From positions 684,501-748,500 of the forward strand of contig OX291543.1 of assembly GCA_946406115.1 (NCBI GenBank): 64,000 nucleotides of DNA. The letters run 5' to 3'. Below are positions 53,545 to 63,472 of the stretch, piece after piece. The stretch comes from Apoda limacodes. Its lineage: Eukaryota; Arthropoda; Insecta; Lepidoptera; Limacodidae. The notes beneath the pieces were generated by a model. It worked only from the letters and a program-made list of their open reading frames with translations, was not told the DNA's origin and searched no databases. Position numbers and translations under genes: made by a program. Numbering within the stretch: the first letter of the stretch is position 1; each line of letters opens with the position of its first letter.

Positions 53545-53810
53545 GAACCTTCCAATCTTCTCCTCTTATATTTTGTTCCTTTACTACACACATTGTAACT
53601 AGTACAATCGAAGTTTTATTGGAGTTGCTTGAGTGTGTCATGCTCTCTCAAAGTGTCTCTGCGGTGGTGGCGTGTGTGTCGGGTCGTTACGTTCCCTAAA
53701 ACATGGTTGAGCGAAGCGATGGCTGATTCATATGTCATACTCGTGAACGGGTGCCGCCTGTGGAGGCTGGTCTGCTCTTGCAAACTTCTTTGTATTCTTA
53801 GTATTTAGTC
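53545..53810 (+). repeat. Repeat H copy 1
   Basis: 'ccttccaatcttctcc...ttcctttactacacacattg...gagttgcttgagtgtgtcat...gcaaacttctttgtattctt' recurs at 60706-61022 with a 65-bp extra segment. May belong to the 3' region of LINE E, which follows. Confidence 0.8.
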
Positions 53811-53859
53811 TTACTTTTTTGTTTTGTTTATTAATACTGTAAGATATTGATTATTTCTT

Positions 53860-54172
53860 AGTGATGAATACATAAACCGTCTTTTGTTTATATTAGATAC
53901 TTTTTTATGTTGTGCTTGTGCTTTATATTTCATGTTTTTTTATGTTTGTAATGGAAAGTGTCCTTTTATGATAGGGAGGGCATTTTCCAATATTTTAATT
54001 GGACGCTACAGAGAAAGGGAGAAAAGAAATGCCCTTGCTGAGTTTCTTGCCGGTTCTTCTCAGTACAAGGTCTCCCGCCCTGTAGACTTACGAACCGATG
54101 GCGTAGTGACATTCATAAGTGCTCAATTATTGTAGCCTAAACTGAATAAATTAAATTGAATTTGAATTTGAA
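53860..54172 (+). mobile_element. LINE E 3' region
   Basis: Non-coding end with 'cttgccggttcttctcagta', 'ggcgtagtgacattcataag', 'gcctaaactgaataaatt' and a (TTGAAT)n tail. The last 83 bp recur inside LINE D. It abuts the Jockey element at 54173. Confidence 0.72.
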
Positions 54173-54389
54173 GGTGAGTCACCGCCAGGAGGGGAGTTCC
54201 CCGTTACGCGGGTGCGGTTGCAATAAGTGGGGGTGAGAAGCGCCCCGGCACTCTTTGATACCTCGTGTATCCGTTTGGGCGCCGACGAACCCGGGGACGT
54301 CGGCATCGTGTTGGGAGGGAGGCTCTATTGGAGGAGGGCGTTTGGGGCCGTTAGTACGTGCCGAGGCCGCCTAACTATAGTTTTACGAC

Positions 54390-55493
54390 CATGCCGAGGT
54401 CGATATGGGGGATGGTACGTTGTGGATTGCACAATTATGCGCAAATAGGCGGATGCAAGTTGTGTAAAGATTTAGCTTTTTTCTAAGCGACATCTTACTG
54501 TACTTGCCTATCATGGGATAAAGACGACCAAGGACAAAAGCGGCTCGGTCTCTAACTATTTTGGTGTGATCGTGGAAGTTCAAACCACGGTCACACCGAG
54601 ATATTTGGTCTTGTTTTGCCAGGGAATGGCACTACCGAAGAGTGAGAGGGGAGATGGCTGCGGAGGGCGGCCAGAGGTAAAGAGAACGGCAGAGCTTTTG
54701 TCGGGATTCACCTCGATTCTCCATTTCCAAAACCATTCGCCTAGGGCGGTGATAGCGGGTTGGAGTCTCTTAATGATTCGACTCACTTGCCTGTCGGTGG
54801 TATAGATAGCGGTATCGTCCGCAAAGAGGGCTAATTAGGTGCCTATAGTTTTAGGGATGTCGTTAGTGTACAGAAGGTACAAGATAGGGGCGAGCACTGA
54901 CCCTTGCGGGACTCCTGCTTCTATGGGACGGGGGGAAGAGAGAGTGCCTTTTACTTTGTAGCAAAAGCTACGATTCGACAAATAGTCTCGTATGATGAGC
55001 ACGAGACGGTCTGGCAACTGAAAGTTGTACAGTTTATAAATTAAACCGTTGTGCCAGACTTTGTCAAGTTCTTGTTCTTGTTGACAAGGCTTTCGCTACA
55101 TCGAAGAAGACAGCGCTCGTGTGACGGGGCTTACCTAATACTGGTTGAAAGCCAGTGAGAATATGTTCCGTGATGCGGAGGACTTGATGGACGCATGAAT
55201 GTTTGGCACGTAAGCCGAACTGCTCGTCTATTAAAATGCCTCTGGAGACTATAGCGTTACGTAGGCGAGCGAGGAGGAGGCGTTCGTAGAGTTTACCAAG
55301 GGCCTTTAGTAAACTTATGGGGCGGTAGGAGGACGGCTCAGTACGAGCTTTGCCTGGCTTGTGGATGCCTATAACAATTGCATCTTTCCATTGAGAAGAA
55401 AAGGTGCAATTGTCGATAGCTAAGTTAAAAATCGCTACTAGAAGGCAGAAACACTTTAGGATATCGTTAGAGGTACCGTCCGCACCGGGGGCT
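54390..55493 (-). pseudogene. Jockey reverse transcriptase, broken
   Basis: Minus frames: 'KAPGADGTSNDILKCF', 'SYRPISLLKALGKLYERLLL', 'QFGLRAKHSCVHQVLRITEH', 'AVFFDVAKA' then a break, 'EAGVPQGSVLAPILYLLYTN' (55017-54835), and, after a stop, 'LALFADDTAIYT' (FADD), 'EWFWKWRIEVNPDKSSAVLF', 'YLGVTVV', 'RDRAAFVLGRLYPMIG'. The FFDVAKAFD and FADD boxes are typical of Jockey. At least four frame breaks. Confidence 0.82.
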
Positions 55494-56183
55494 TTACGGG
55501 GGCGTAGGTCTTTGATGACCTGTTTGATTTCGTCGACAGTGACTGGGGGGCAGGGGGTCTTGTAGGGGCAGAGAAGTTCTGCGCTCCACTTCGCCGTCTA
55601 CCTCGCGCACTTGGTCGGGATCGAACGGCTGTGTGCTTAAGACATATTGGGCTTGGAGGCTAGGTGCTAGGCAATCCGCTTTTTCGTCGTCATCGAACGC
55701 GGGAACGTTGTTGGGACGAGTTAACAGAGGGAGAGAGTTGGCGGTGTCTGATATTAGAGCTCTGGCTAAGTGCCAATAAGCTTGGTGAGAAGGAGAAATG
55801 TTCTCCATCAGATCACCGAAACGTTGGGCGCGAAGCTCAGCTACAGCGATTCTTACACGACGGTGTAAGTCGTTGAAGCGAGCTTTATTTTCGATAGTGG
55901 GAGCGCGATCGCGTCTGCGGCGGGCCGCGTTACGCTCAGTCATTAGCGACATGATGTGCTGAGGCAGAATTAGGTGGTGATAATCACCAACCGGCACTTG
56001 TGTTGAGCACTCGCCAACGGTGGCGGTCAGGTGGCTAATGAGTGAGTCGTTAGCTACGTTTAAGTCGGTCGCGGAAGAGATTATATCGGGAACGCGATCT
56101 AGATGTGGCGAGCTGGAATTTTCGAGCAATTGCCCGAATATATCCCAGTCAGTCACGGTTCTAGTGTAGGGAGGAGAGTCCAA
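55494..56183 (-). pseudogene. Jockey ORF2 linker
   Basis: Open for 229 codons on the minus strand, including 'RTVTDWDIFGQLLENSSSPH', 'MSLMTERNAARRRRDRAPTI' (the MxxRN-x-ARRRW-like helix), 'YWHLARALISDTANSLPLLT' and 'FDPDQVREVDGEVERR'. It is preceded in frame by one stop (56220) that splits it from the endonuclease end 'IALLDELD'. Confidence 0.78.
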
Positions 56184-56219
56184 AGGGGAACCTAATCGGA
56201 GGAGGACAGGGCAGTGGTC

Positions 56220-56824
56220 CTAGTCAAGTTCGTCAAGCAGCGCTATAGAGCGAAAGCTTAGCCTTACATTCTTTAGAAGTGCTATGTCTAGTACGTCAAG
56301 GTTGTTCCGAGTATTGTGGGGAAAGTAAGTGGGCGTCATGGGAGTGATGATGTCAAAGTTTAGTCTGTCAACTAAATCGTTGAGGAGTCTGCCTCTCCGT
56401 GAAGTTACTGAAGAGTTCCAGTGACGGTGCTTGCAATTTAGGTCAGCGGCAAGAATGACGGCGTCGCTTAAATTTAAGAGCGACTGAAGGTCGCTCTCCA
56501 GCAAATCTTTTAAGGGAGAGAGAAAAACCGATGCAATGGCCGGTCATCGCTATGCGGCAGACGGATGCTTCTTAGTTCGTAAGTGGTGGAGGATCGATAG
56601 GGGAGCAATCCGAATTGGAGGCAGTTCTATTACGGACGGTGCGATAGTTCGCGATCGAAGGGGTGGACAGCGGGTTTTAGGAACGTTTCCTGGACGAGGA
56701 AGACGTCCGGTTTTTGGGACGAGAGGAATTGCGATAATTCCTCTCTTTGGTTTCGAAGACCGTTGGCGTTAAAATAGCCGATGGAGACGGACCGGGGTTT
56801 TTCGCGCGCGGTTGTGCAATCCAT
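56220..56824 (-). pseudogene. Jockey ORF2 endonuclease, broken
   Basis: ATG at 56824 after 'aaaccaaa': 'SIGYFNANGLRNQREELSQF' (NxxG box), 'KPDVFLVQETFLKP' (QET with catalytic Glu), then a frame change; 'VILAADLNCKHRHWNSSVTS' (the Jockey variant of GDFN is DLNCKH), 'PTYFPHNTRNNLDVLDIALL'. Ends 'DELD' with TAG before DHCPVLL, where SDH is usual. Confidence 0.8.
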
Positions 56825-56873
56825 TTTGGTTTTTAAGGTTTGGGGGCCACCCTGCGGAGGGCGGCGAAGAACT

Positions 56874-58072
56874 AACGATGCTTAGCCATGAAGCTGAGCA
56901 TTTGATTGAGGTCGGGGATTTGTACGTACTCGGCGTACACGACCTCAAAGTAGGCTGGGTCGAAGGCCCAAGAAATCTCAGCGAGAACGCTGAGATGCTG
57001 CTGCTGCTCGGCCGTATGAACGGCGTTGTGGGCAGCGCGAGAGAGGGGCGCGGGGGGGCAAGGCGCGTTTGCTCGAGAGGTGCGGGAGCACTTCGCATAG
57101 GCGCTGGACGCGGGATGTCCCGGGACATGAGGGGGGCGGAGTAGGGAATACCCGTGACTCAGACGGGCCCAGGGAGTGCAGACAGAAGTTTGTCAGTCTC
57201 TTTAGACTTACCCGCGTCGACTAGCGCTGGAGGACGGCTCCAGGCGTTGGCGGCAGGGAGGGGAGCAGGCACGAGAGGGGCCTGTTGGCGGGGGGCAGAC
57301 GGGCGCGATTTACCCTTTTTGGGTTTACGCGGGTTTTGTTTGGGAGCTTTTGAGCACCCGCGGTAGTTCGCAGGGTGGCCTCCGCTCCCACAGAGTACGC
57401 AAGCGACCGGGTCGGATGCGTTATCGCGGTTGCGATTACAGTCTGGAGTGGCGTGATCGCGAAGACATTTCACTCAGCGCGGTCTGCGTGTGCAGTTGCG
57501 CTGTGCGTGACCATAAAGCTGGCAGCGGTGGCATTGCCCTGGGGTCGACCGCTTATGTGGAGTCTCGACCCGGACGCCTTTGAGGCTGCAAACATCTTTG
57601 ATGTTAAAGATGGCTTTGCCTTCTTTAGTCAAGTCAAGAACTACGAGCACCATGTCGTAGCATTCAGATTTATTACGGCCATTGTACATCCTGTGTACTT
57701 CCCTTACAGGGAGGCCTTGGACGATTAAGTCGTCCTGGACAGTTTTTTCGGAGAATTCCTTTGGGACTCCCCTTATAACTGTCCTGAGCACGCGTTCTTC
57801 GGCCAGCGAGTACGTGTGGTACTCGTATTTCTGAGCCGTAAGAAAGGCCGTCAGATTTCGAAAATCTGTTGGCGTTGGGACTCGGAAATTGATGCCGCGT
57901 TCGGCATCGTTGTGGGCGTGCGTATAATTGAAACGCTTGGCCTTCATCGCGTTTGCGATGTTTGGCCAGGCCCCTTTGTCTTTGATGACAACAGGGGGCG
58001 GAGTTTATTCCTTCCGTCCCGAAGTGGGACAGTCGGCCTGCGAAGACAGTGTGACCTGTTCGTGTCTGACAT
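56874..58072 (-). pseudogene. Jockey ORF1 (Gag), broken
   Basis: ATG at 58072 'MSDTNRSHCLRRPTV'. A frame change near 57955 links 'PPVVIKDKG' reading to 'KAKRFNYTHAHNDAERGINF' (57947-57474): 'TDFRNLTAFLTAQKYEYHTY', 'RVLRTVIRGVPKEFSEK' (the Gag RNA-recognition-like part) and 'QCHRCQLYGHAQRNC' (first knuckle). A stop at 57474-57476 sits where Cys should follow; then 'VKCLRDHATPDC' and 'CVLCGSGGHPANYRGC'. A Pro/Ala-rich stretch and, in another frame, 'PAYFEVVYAEYVQIPDLNQM' end at 56874. Confidence 0.82.
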
Positions 58073-58249
58073 AGCAAATTTGTTGACTGAGTGCAAGAGT
58101 ATGCTAGAAAGACGAATGTGAGATTTAGAAGTATATGTTTTTTGTTTTTGAAATGTATGTGTTTTAAATGTATTGTAGTGATATGGTTTAAAAACTGTTA
58201 TACTGCAATTAATAATAAATAAATAAATTGCTTGGTGTGTACCTAACAC

Positions 58250-58840
58250 CTACTCCAACGGCCGGGGTTACGTTGTCACCGTTAGGTTTCCCCCCGAGCA
58301 ACGAGACGTTATTCAATTCAGAAACGTTTAGGTAGACCGCGTTAAGCACTCGGAACTGGATTTCTTACAAACTAGACGAAATGGATACTTAAAACGCGCA
58401 AATGCGCGGAGTGGCGAACCGCTAAGGCGGAAATACTGCACTAGCGATCCACCCAAAGCCGGGCTCAGGCCGGTCGAACCAGCGTCAGTCAAAGAGCCAA
58501 GCAAAAGGACACCACTATGTGTAGTAGTTCCGCGACTACGAGAACACACACTCACACACAAAAACACACAGTATCGCTTCGATATACTTCGCGTTGTGGG
58601 CCCGTTGAAAAGCGCGAAAGTACACTCACAGCGGGCCGAGAAGCAATTCCCCAGCCAATACACACAACCCAGCAACGCTTAACACTCAGGCCGATTTTCC
58701 AGGAATTGCGGGCAAAAAACCAAACAACAATTCCAGGTAGTCAGCACTGAGGCAAAACACCACACAGGAATGCGCACCAGCTGAGTCACCACTCCACGAA
58801 GCACAATGAGAGCACTTGACGCTCTAGAGCACGACCGCAT
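58250..58840 (-). other. Probable 5' UTR/promoter region of the Jockey element
   Basis: G+C-rich non-coding stretch upstream of the Jockey ORF1, including short CA-rich tracts ('acacacactcacacacaaaa', about 58545-58570). Its right edge (about 58840) changes sharply to AT-rich sequence starting with a (TA)n tract. Jockey elements carry an internal promoter at the 5' end; no initiator was identified. Confidence 0.5.
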
Positions 58841-59084
58841 ATATATATATTATGACGTATTAAATAAAAACTACTTACTAGATCTCGTTCAAACCAATTT
58901 TCGCATTAAGTTCGTATGGTAATGTACATCATATATTTTTTTTAGAAGTTAAAGGGGGGGGGGACACATTTTACCACTTTGGAAGTGTCTCTCGCGCAAA
59001 CTATTCAGTTTAGTAAAAAATGAAGTTAGAAACCTTAATATCATTTTTGAAGACCTATCCATAGACATACACGTATGGGTGTGA

Positions 59085-59205
59085 TAAAAAAAATATAGTT
59101 CTTATAGTTTCGGAAAAAAGTGGCTGTGACATACGGACGGACGGACAGACAGACATGACAAATCTATAAGGGTTCCGTTTTTTGCCATGTGGCTACGGAA
59201 CCCTG
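59085..59205 (-). repeat. Relic of the 'ggttcc' repeat, inverted
   Basis: 'gacatacggacggacggaca' and 'gggttccgttttttgccatg' with 'ctacggaaccctgaataaa'; the minus orientation matches the start of 24196-24300. Confidence 0.6.
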
Positions 59206-59257
59206 AATAAAAACGTATTTACAAGGTTAGATGTAACTAGTTACATAACAACTTTGT

Positions 59258-59321
59258 TATTTCCTATTTATCACTAAAAAGCCACATAATAATTTCTTAT
59301 TTATCACTAAAAAGCCACATA
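59258..59321. repeat. Tandem 31-bp duplication
   Basis: 'tatttatcactaaaaagcca' with flanks occurs twice back to back. Confidence 0.88.
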
Positions 59322-60084
59322 ACGCTTCACTGTGATATCTTTGCAGGACCTTTCTGCTTTATAGTATTTTATTATGGTACGTATAACATCCCTGAATTTA
59401 ACTTTTTGTCTTGAGGAACTCTAAAATGTATTATGGTTACGTGTTGTAAATCGGTTATGAGAAACCGCAAATCTATTTAGTTATAAATCAAAGTCTTAAA
59501 AATATTTGCTAATTCATTTATATTTATTTGGCTAAATATTAATGAATTAACGAGGGGCATGCAAACAACACCATTAATATACTACTAGAATATGAATAAA
59601 AATGCAAGTGATATTGAACTATTTATTACAATACATTATCGCTCGTTACAGAATACAGAAGCATTAACATCAAACAAATAATAACCTACCAATTATTTTT
59701 GTCTCCATACTATAAAATTTATTGATGGTCGATCAACATTAATTGAATTTGTAATAGGAAGGAATAGCAATCACTACATTAACACTCAATGGTTGTATAT
59801 CAGTGTTCGCGTGGCCGTTTTACTACTTCACAGTGATACCAGTGTTTAAAATTCCCTAATATATTGCCGAAAAGTCACAAAGAACAACGCATATAAGACA
59901 AATATATATCTAATTAGCCCAGAGCGGAGCTGCAATACAATAACTATATCACTTAAACGTTCTAAATCAGGGGCCCTTTTTCGCGTTGTAGAAACGTTTC
60001 TAATATTCTACTATGACCAATCACGAACACCATTTTGCATCCCAGGAAACGTTCCTATAACCGATATACAGCTAAGATTTGCTA

Positions 60085-60670
60085 GTTGGGTGGTTACGGT
60101 CTACTGGCTGACTCGGTAATTTCGTCTTCGTTAGTCGGCTAAATGGGTCGGTTAAGCTAAACAAATAAACAAGAGGCCAATGGTCGGTGGAAATTTTAAA
60201 CTTTCTACCATATTAATATGAAGTGACGTACGGCCCATACAATAGCTAGTAACTATATGATGGGATACCTAGTCTGAGCTGGTGTTAGACTCATACTAGC
60301 ATATGCTATGTCTTTCCTGTTGCTATTTGATAGAACTGCACCTAGTCCTATTTTAGGAGCATCCGTTTATAAGTGGAAAGTGTTAGCCTCGGAAAAAACA
60401 GGATAATCCAAAACTGGTGGGTTACATAGAGCTAATTTTAAATTTTCAAGAGTGTATTTGCAATCGCTAGTCCATTTAAATTTAGTATTTTTCTTGCGCA
60501 AGGCGTTCAACGGAAACACTACGTCACTACGTCAGCGTTTCTCTGACTGTGATATGAAGCGCAATGCAACAAATTTTCTAGCTTTTCTTCATCTAAATTA
60601 TTTGGCCTTAGATAGTTGTTAATGATTTTAATTTAATCTGGATCTGGGAATATACCTTCTGATGTTTATG
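60085..60670 (-). pseudogene. Ty3/Gypsy polymerase relic (RT end and RNase H)
   Basis: Minus strand: 'RPNNLDEEKLENLL'-like RT end, then 'PLNALRKKNTKFKWTSDCKY' with 'TLENLKLALCNPPVLDYPVF', then stop and 'TDAPKIGLGAVLSNSN' (the RNase H first Asp, usually QTDAS). Further on come 'LAIVWAVRHF' (catalytic Glu lost with the preceding residues), and in a shifted frame 'YGRKFKISTDHWPLVYLFSL' (TDHxPL) and 'DPFSRLTK'. Strongly decayed; no LTR or integrase recognised. Confidence 0.75.
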
Positions 60671-60705
60671 TATATTTATGTGTGTCCTTGAGTGTGTTAG
60701 TGAGA

Positions 60706-61022
60706 CCTTCCAATCTTCTCTTATCTAAATATTTTTAAAAGCAACAATGAATCAGTTTTAAGTTCAGAGTACCTGTGTCGGATTTATATTTTCTTCCTTT
60801 ACTACACACATTGTAACTAGTACAATAGAAGTTTTATTGGAGTTGCTTGAGTGTGTCATGCTCTCTCAAAGTGTCTCTGCGGTGGTGGAATGTGCGTCGG
60901 GTCGTCACGTTCCCTAAAACATGGATGAGCGAAGCGATGATTCATGTGTCATACTTGTGAACGGGTGCCGCTGTGGAGACAGGTCTGCTCTTGCAAACTT
61001 CTTTGTATTCTTAGTATTCGGT
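60706..61022 (+). repeat. Repeat H copy 2
   Basis: Matches 53545-53810 with about 65 bp inserted after 'ccttccaatcttctc' (to about 60787). The remainder ('ttcctttactacacacattg' to 'tttgtattcttagtatt') is nearly identical. Continues into a second repeat (61025-61215). Confidence 0.8.
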
Positions 61023-61024
61023 CA

Positions 61025-61215
61025 TCGGCGTAGGATTTCAACGGCAACACCTCAATTATGGGAAAAAAAAAACGAACGCATAATACTTGACGTTTTCAAG
61101 TAGCTTATGTCCTTTTCCGGGACTCAAACTATCTGCATGCCAAATTTCATCTTGATCGGTACAGTGGTTTCAGCATGAAGAGGTAACAGACGGATTTACT
61201 TTCGCATTGATAATA
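61025..61215 (+). repeat. Dispersed repeat tail
   Basis: 'aaatttcatcttgatcggta' to 'gaggtaacagacggatttac' and 'tttcgcattgataatattta': a tail common to many lepidopteran-type SINE/RTE repeats. Confidence 0.55.
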
Positions 61216-61499
61216 TTTATTATTATATTATATTCATTGATAGTATGGATTATTTTAAGTATATGTAAATATATGTATGTATATTGTATGATTGTGCAAA
61301 AATATAATTATGATGGCGCTAATGCCACTAGTACTCTTAAATATCTGTATTCCTTCACTCGATTGACGATATTTGACGCTTCACATGGTGCGCCCCCTAT
61401 GCTACATAAAAACAAAAAAATTATCATTGACATGTTTGACTTTGTTTTTAGTAGCTTGCTAACTTATTTTTTTATTACCAAATAAGTGTTTCGGTACAT

Positions 61500-61655
61500 A
61501 TTGTATACTCTTTAGGTAATTATCAAAGTATTGTATTATAACTTTAAATAGAACTTCTTGCCAGCTCTTTTTGGCAGAAATTAACATTGTATACATTGTA
61601 TTGACGATTCAAATTATTTGTATTTGTATAAAGTTTTATTTGATTGATTGATGTA
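61500..61655 (+). mobile_element. CR1-like LINE 3' tail fragment
   Basis: 'cttcttgccagctctttttg', 'tgacgattcaaattatttgt' and an end of 'gattgattgatg' repeats resemble the 3' end of the LINE B/F family. Non-coding. Confidence 0.5.
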
Positions 61656-61908
61656 AATCTGTGTCCTAGGTAAATAATTTCTTGTTTAAGGAACTCAAAC
61701 TTCATAAGGTTCAATTTAGAATTGGCCTAACGTAATCGGTTCAGTACGCTTATGAGATTTTTATTATGGTGTTCCATAGATTTTCCAATTACAACGCAAT
61801 CGTGAAAATATATAGGGCCTGCCGTTGCTATGGTCATAAGTCTTGAGTCAGTACTTATTTAAGGCACGAAAAAACCAAGCCTATTCGGTGCTTTTTCAGT
61901 GCACTCTG

Positions 61909-63424
61909 TGTTAGCGACGGACCACACGAAACACATAAATAAGGATAGGATAGGATAGGATATAAGGATTAAAATGTAAACATGTTTAAATAAGGATTTT
62001 TTGATAAATAAAGTCGTATTGACACAATAGGGTAGCTCTAAAACGATACGTAAAATAATAAGTTAGTAAGTTGTAAGGTTTGTGAATTATATGATAAATA
62101 AATAATAATAAGTTGTAGCGTTGCAAGTGACGAAAAATAAAGTCACAACAACTAGGATAGAAGTATGTCGTTGCAATGTGAGATAGAGTACATAAGGTTT
62201 GCTCAACTATGTACATTTTAAGTAAGAAGGTTAAATAAATAGTAAGATACATAAGAAATAACGTAGAAATAACTTAAGGAAGCGCATGTATTTCGTAAAT
62301 AATATCTCGTGTAAACTTAGTAACTATAGGTAATGTCAGTAAGGATTTAATATGTAGGATTGTCTAAAGTAAAATATACGATGTAAAATAATAGTTTAGG
62401 CGTAAATAACATGTAGTGTAAGATATGTACTCAAGCAGAGTTGAGTTAAATTCTTAATAATACGTAAATAGTTAAAATCTATCAGTGTAAAATTTGTATT
62501 TGTGTATTTGTATGAAAAGTAAGAGCGTGAATTTTTACAAAATAAGCAATACGTTGTGGATTACGCTCTTAACCTTTTGCTTAGTTCTACAAACTCCCGC
62601 GCACTTTGCCGTGGAGCTACTAGGCGGGGCGTGAATTTTGAAATTATAAGCAATACGCTTGCGAGACGCCCTTTGCATTTTTTGGCTCTTAAAGCCACAG
62701 TTTGTGAGATATTTGTATGAATTCTATTTCATAATGTTTGTAAAATTATTATCCATCTGTAGAAAGTAATTGTCATATAGAGAAAATTCATTTTTATATT
62801 TTAAAATAACAAAAACATGTACCTCCATACAAACGAGTTGTAGACAAGGACAGCAAGAATTGTAAGAGTAGTCTAGCTATAGTTTACAACCGTAACGGTA
62901 ATTTTATGGCCTGCCGCTTTGTTCGAAATTGTTTAAAACTCGAGCGATCCAGCGGTCATCGTCAGTTCGCAGTCGCAGTTCGCAGCAAGAAACCAAGAAA
63001 GGAAGAACCAACAATCAAGAAAGAAACTCTGCAAGAAAATAAGTGCTCAATTGTAGAGTGAAGGTTCAAGCAAGAAACGCTGCTAGGAAAAAGGAAGAAA
63101 CTCTGCTAGAAATTAAGTGTAAAATAAGTGCTCTAGTGTAAATAAATTCTTCACAAGAAGACTCAGCTTCACTTCGGCTATTTTATTTTGCGCTCAAGAA
63201 ATCTTCGTGGTCAGCGGTTCACAAGTGCGACACCCGGCTTCACCCGTCCGGCCCGCAATACGGTCGCCCACAACATACAGTCCACTATAAACACGTCAGT
63301 GGCCTAGTCTAGTAGCTAGCTACCGTACGGTTGTCTAATTTCTACGGCGCTTCGTTGTCGTAGCTTCGTTTTAGCAACCGAGGAAGCTAGCCTACGCCCG
63401 TCGCCGCTGTGCGTGTTCGTAACA
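61909..63424 (+). mobile_element. Probable 5' LTR of the Bel-Pao element
   Basis: The right end is fairly sure: 'gtgttcgtaaca' (63424), followed by a non-coding leader and the gag ATG at 63473. The left end is proposed at 'tgttagcgacgg' (61909), the only upstream TGTTA that would mirror the terminal TAACA. The length (1.5 kb) would be long for this group, so the true start may be elsewhere. Contains an 'ataggataggataggat' run (61946), a direct repeat of 'gcgtgaattttnaaaataag' type at 62526 and 62631, and an AATAAA at 63143 with 'ttcacaagaagactc' following. Confidence 0.45.
62526..62665. repeat. Direct duplication within the presumed LTR
   Basis: 'gcgtgaatttttacaaaataagcaatacg' type sequence (here split: 'gcgtgaatttttacaaa', 'ataagcaatacg') occurs at about 62526-62555 and 62630-62661, about 104 bp apart. 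Confidence 0.75.
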
Positions 63425-63472
63425 ATTTTCTGGTCCTGTCGAGCCGGATTTGGGAAAAAAGAAGCCGTCAAC

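Larger units (their letters stand above)
50196..53545 (+). mobile_element. LINE F (CR1-like), same family as LINE B
   Basis: Plus strand: end of an ORF1 with an esterase-like domain (50196-50512), then ORF2 with endonuclease (50679-51440), linker and RT (51730-52650, continuing to 53378), and a 3' region to about 53545, where repeat H begins. The RT and C-terminal parts match LINE B closely in motif phrasing. It is more complete than B and carries a few stops and frame breaks. Confidence 0.88.
54173..58840 (-). mobile_element. Jockey-clade LINE (minus), near full length but degenerate
   Basis: Minus order: G+C-rich 5' region (58840-58250), ORF1 Gag (58072-56874) with CCHC knuckles, ORF2 with endonuclease (56824-56220), linker (56183-55494) and RT (55490-54390), and a short G+C-rich 3' end. 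ORF2 starts about 50 bp after ORF1 stops. Every ORF carries frameshifts or stops. It is distinctly G+C-rich against flanking DNA. Confidence 0.82.
58850..60084. other. No gene; small repeats only
   Basis: AT-rich sequence with the repeat relic at 59085-59205 and a tandem duplication at 59258-59321; otherwise nothing recognised. Confidence 0.5.

Noticed and set aside
56536..58121. Several plus-strand frames of 70-117 residues in the Jockey region
   Set aside because: Antisense shadows created by its high G+C content; the minus strand carries recognisable Gag and endonuclease motifs.
61909..63424. Shorter LTR beginning at one of several TG dinucleotides after 62500
   Set aside because: None gave a better terminal inverted match to TAACA than TGTTA at 61909, but this remains unproven without the 3' LTR.
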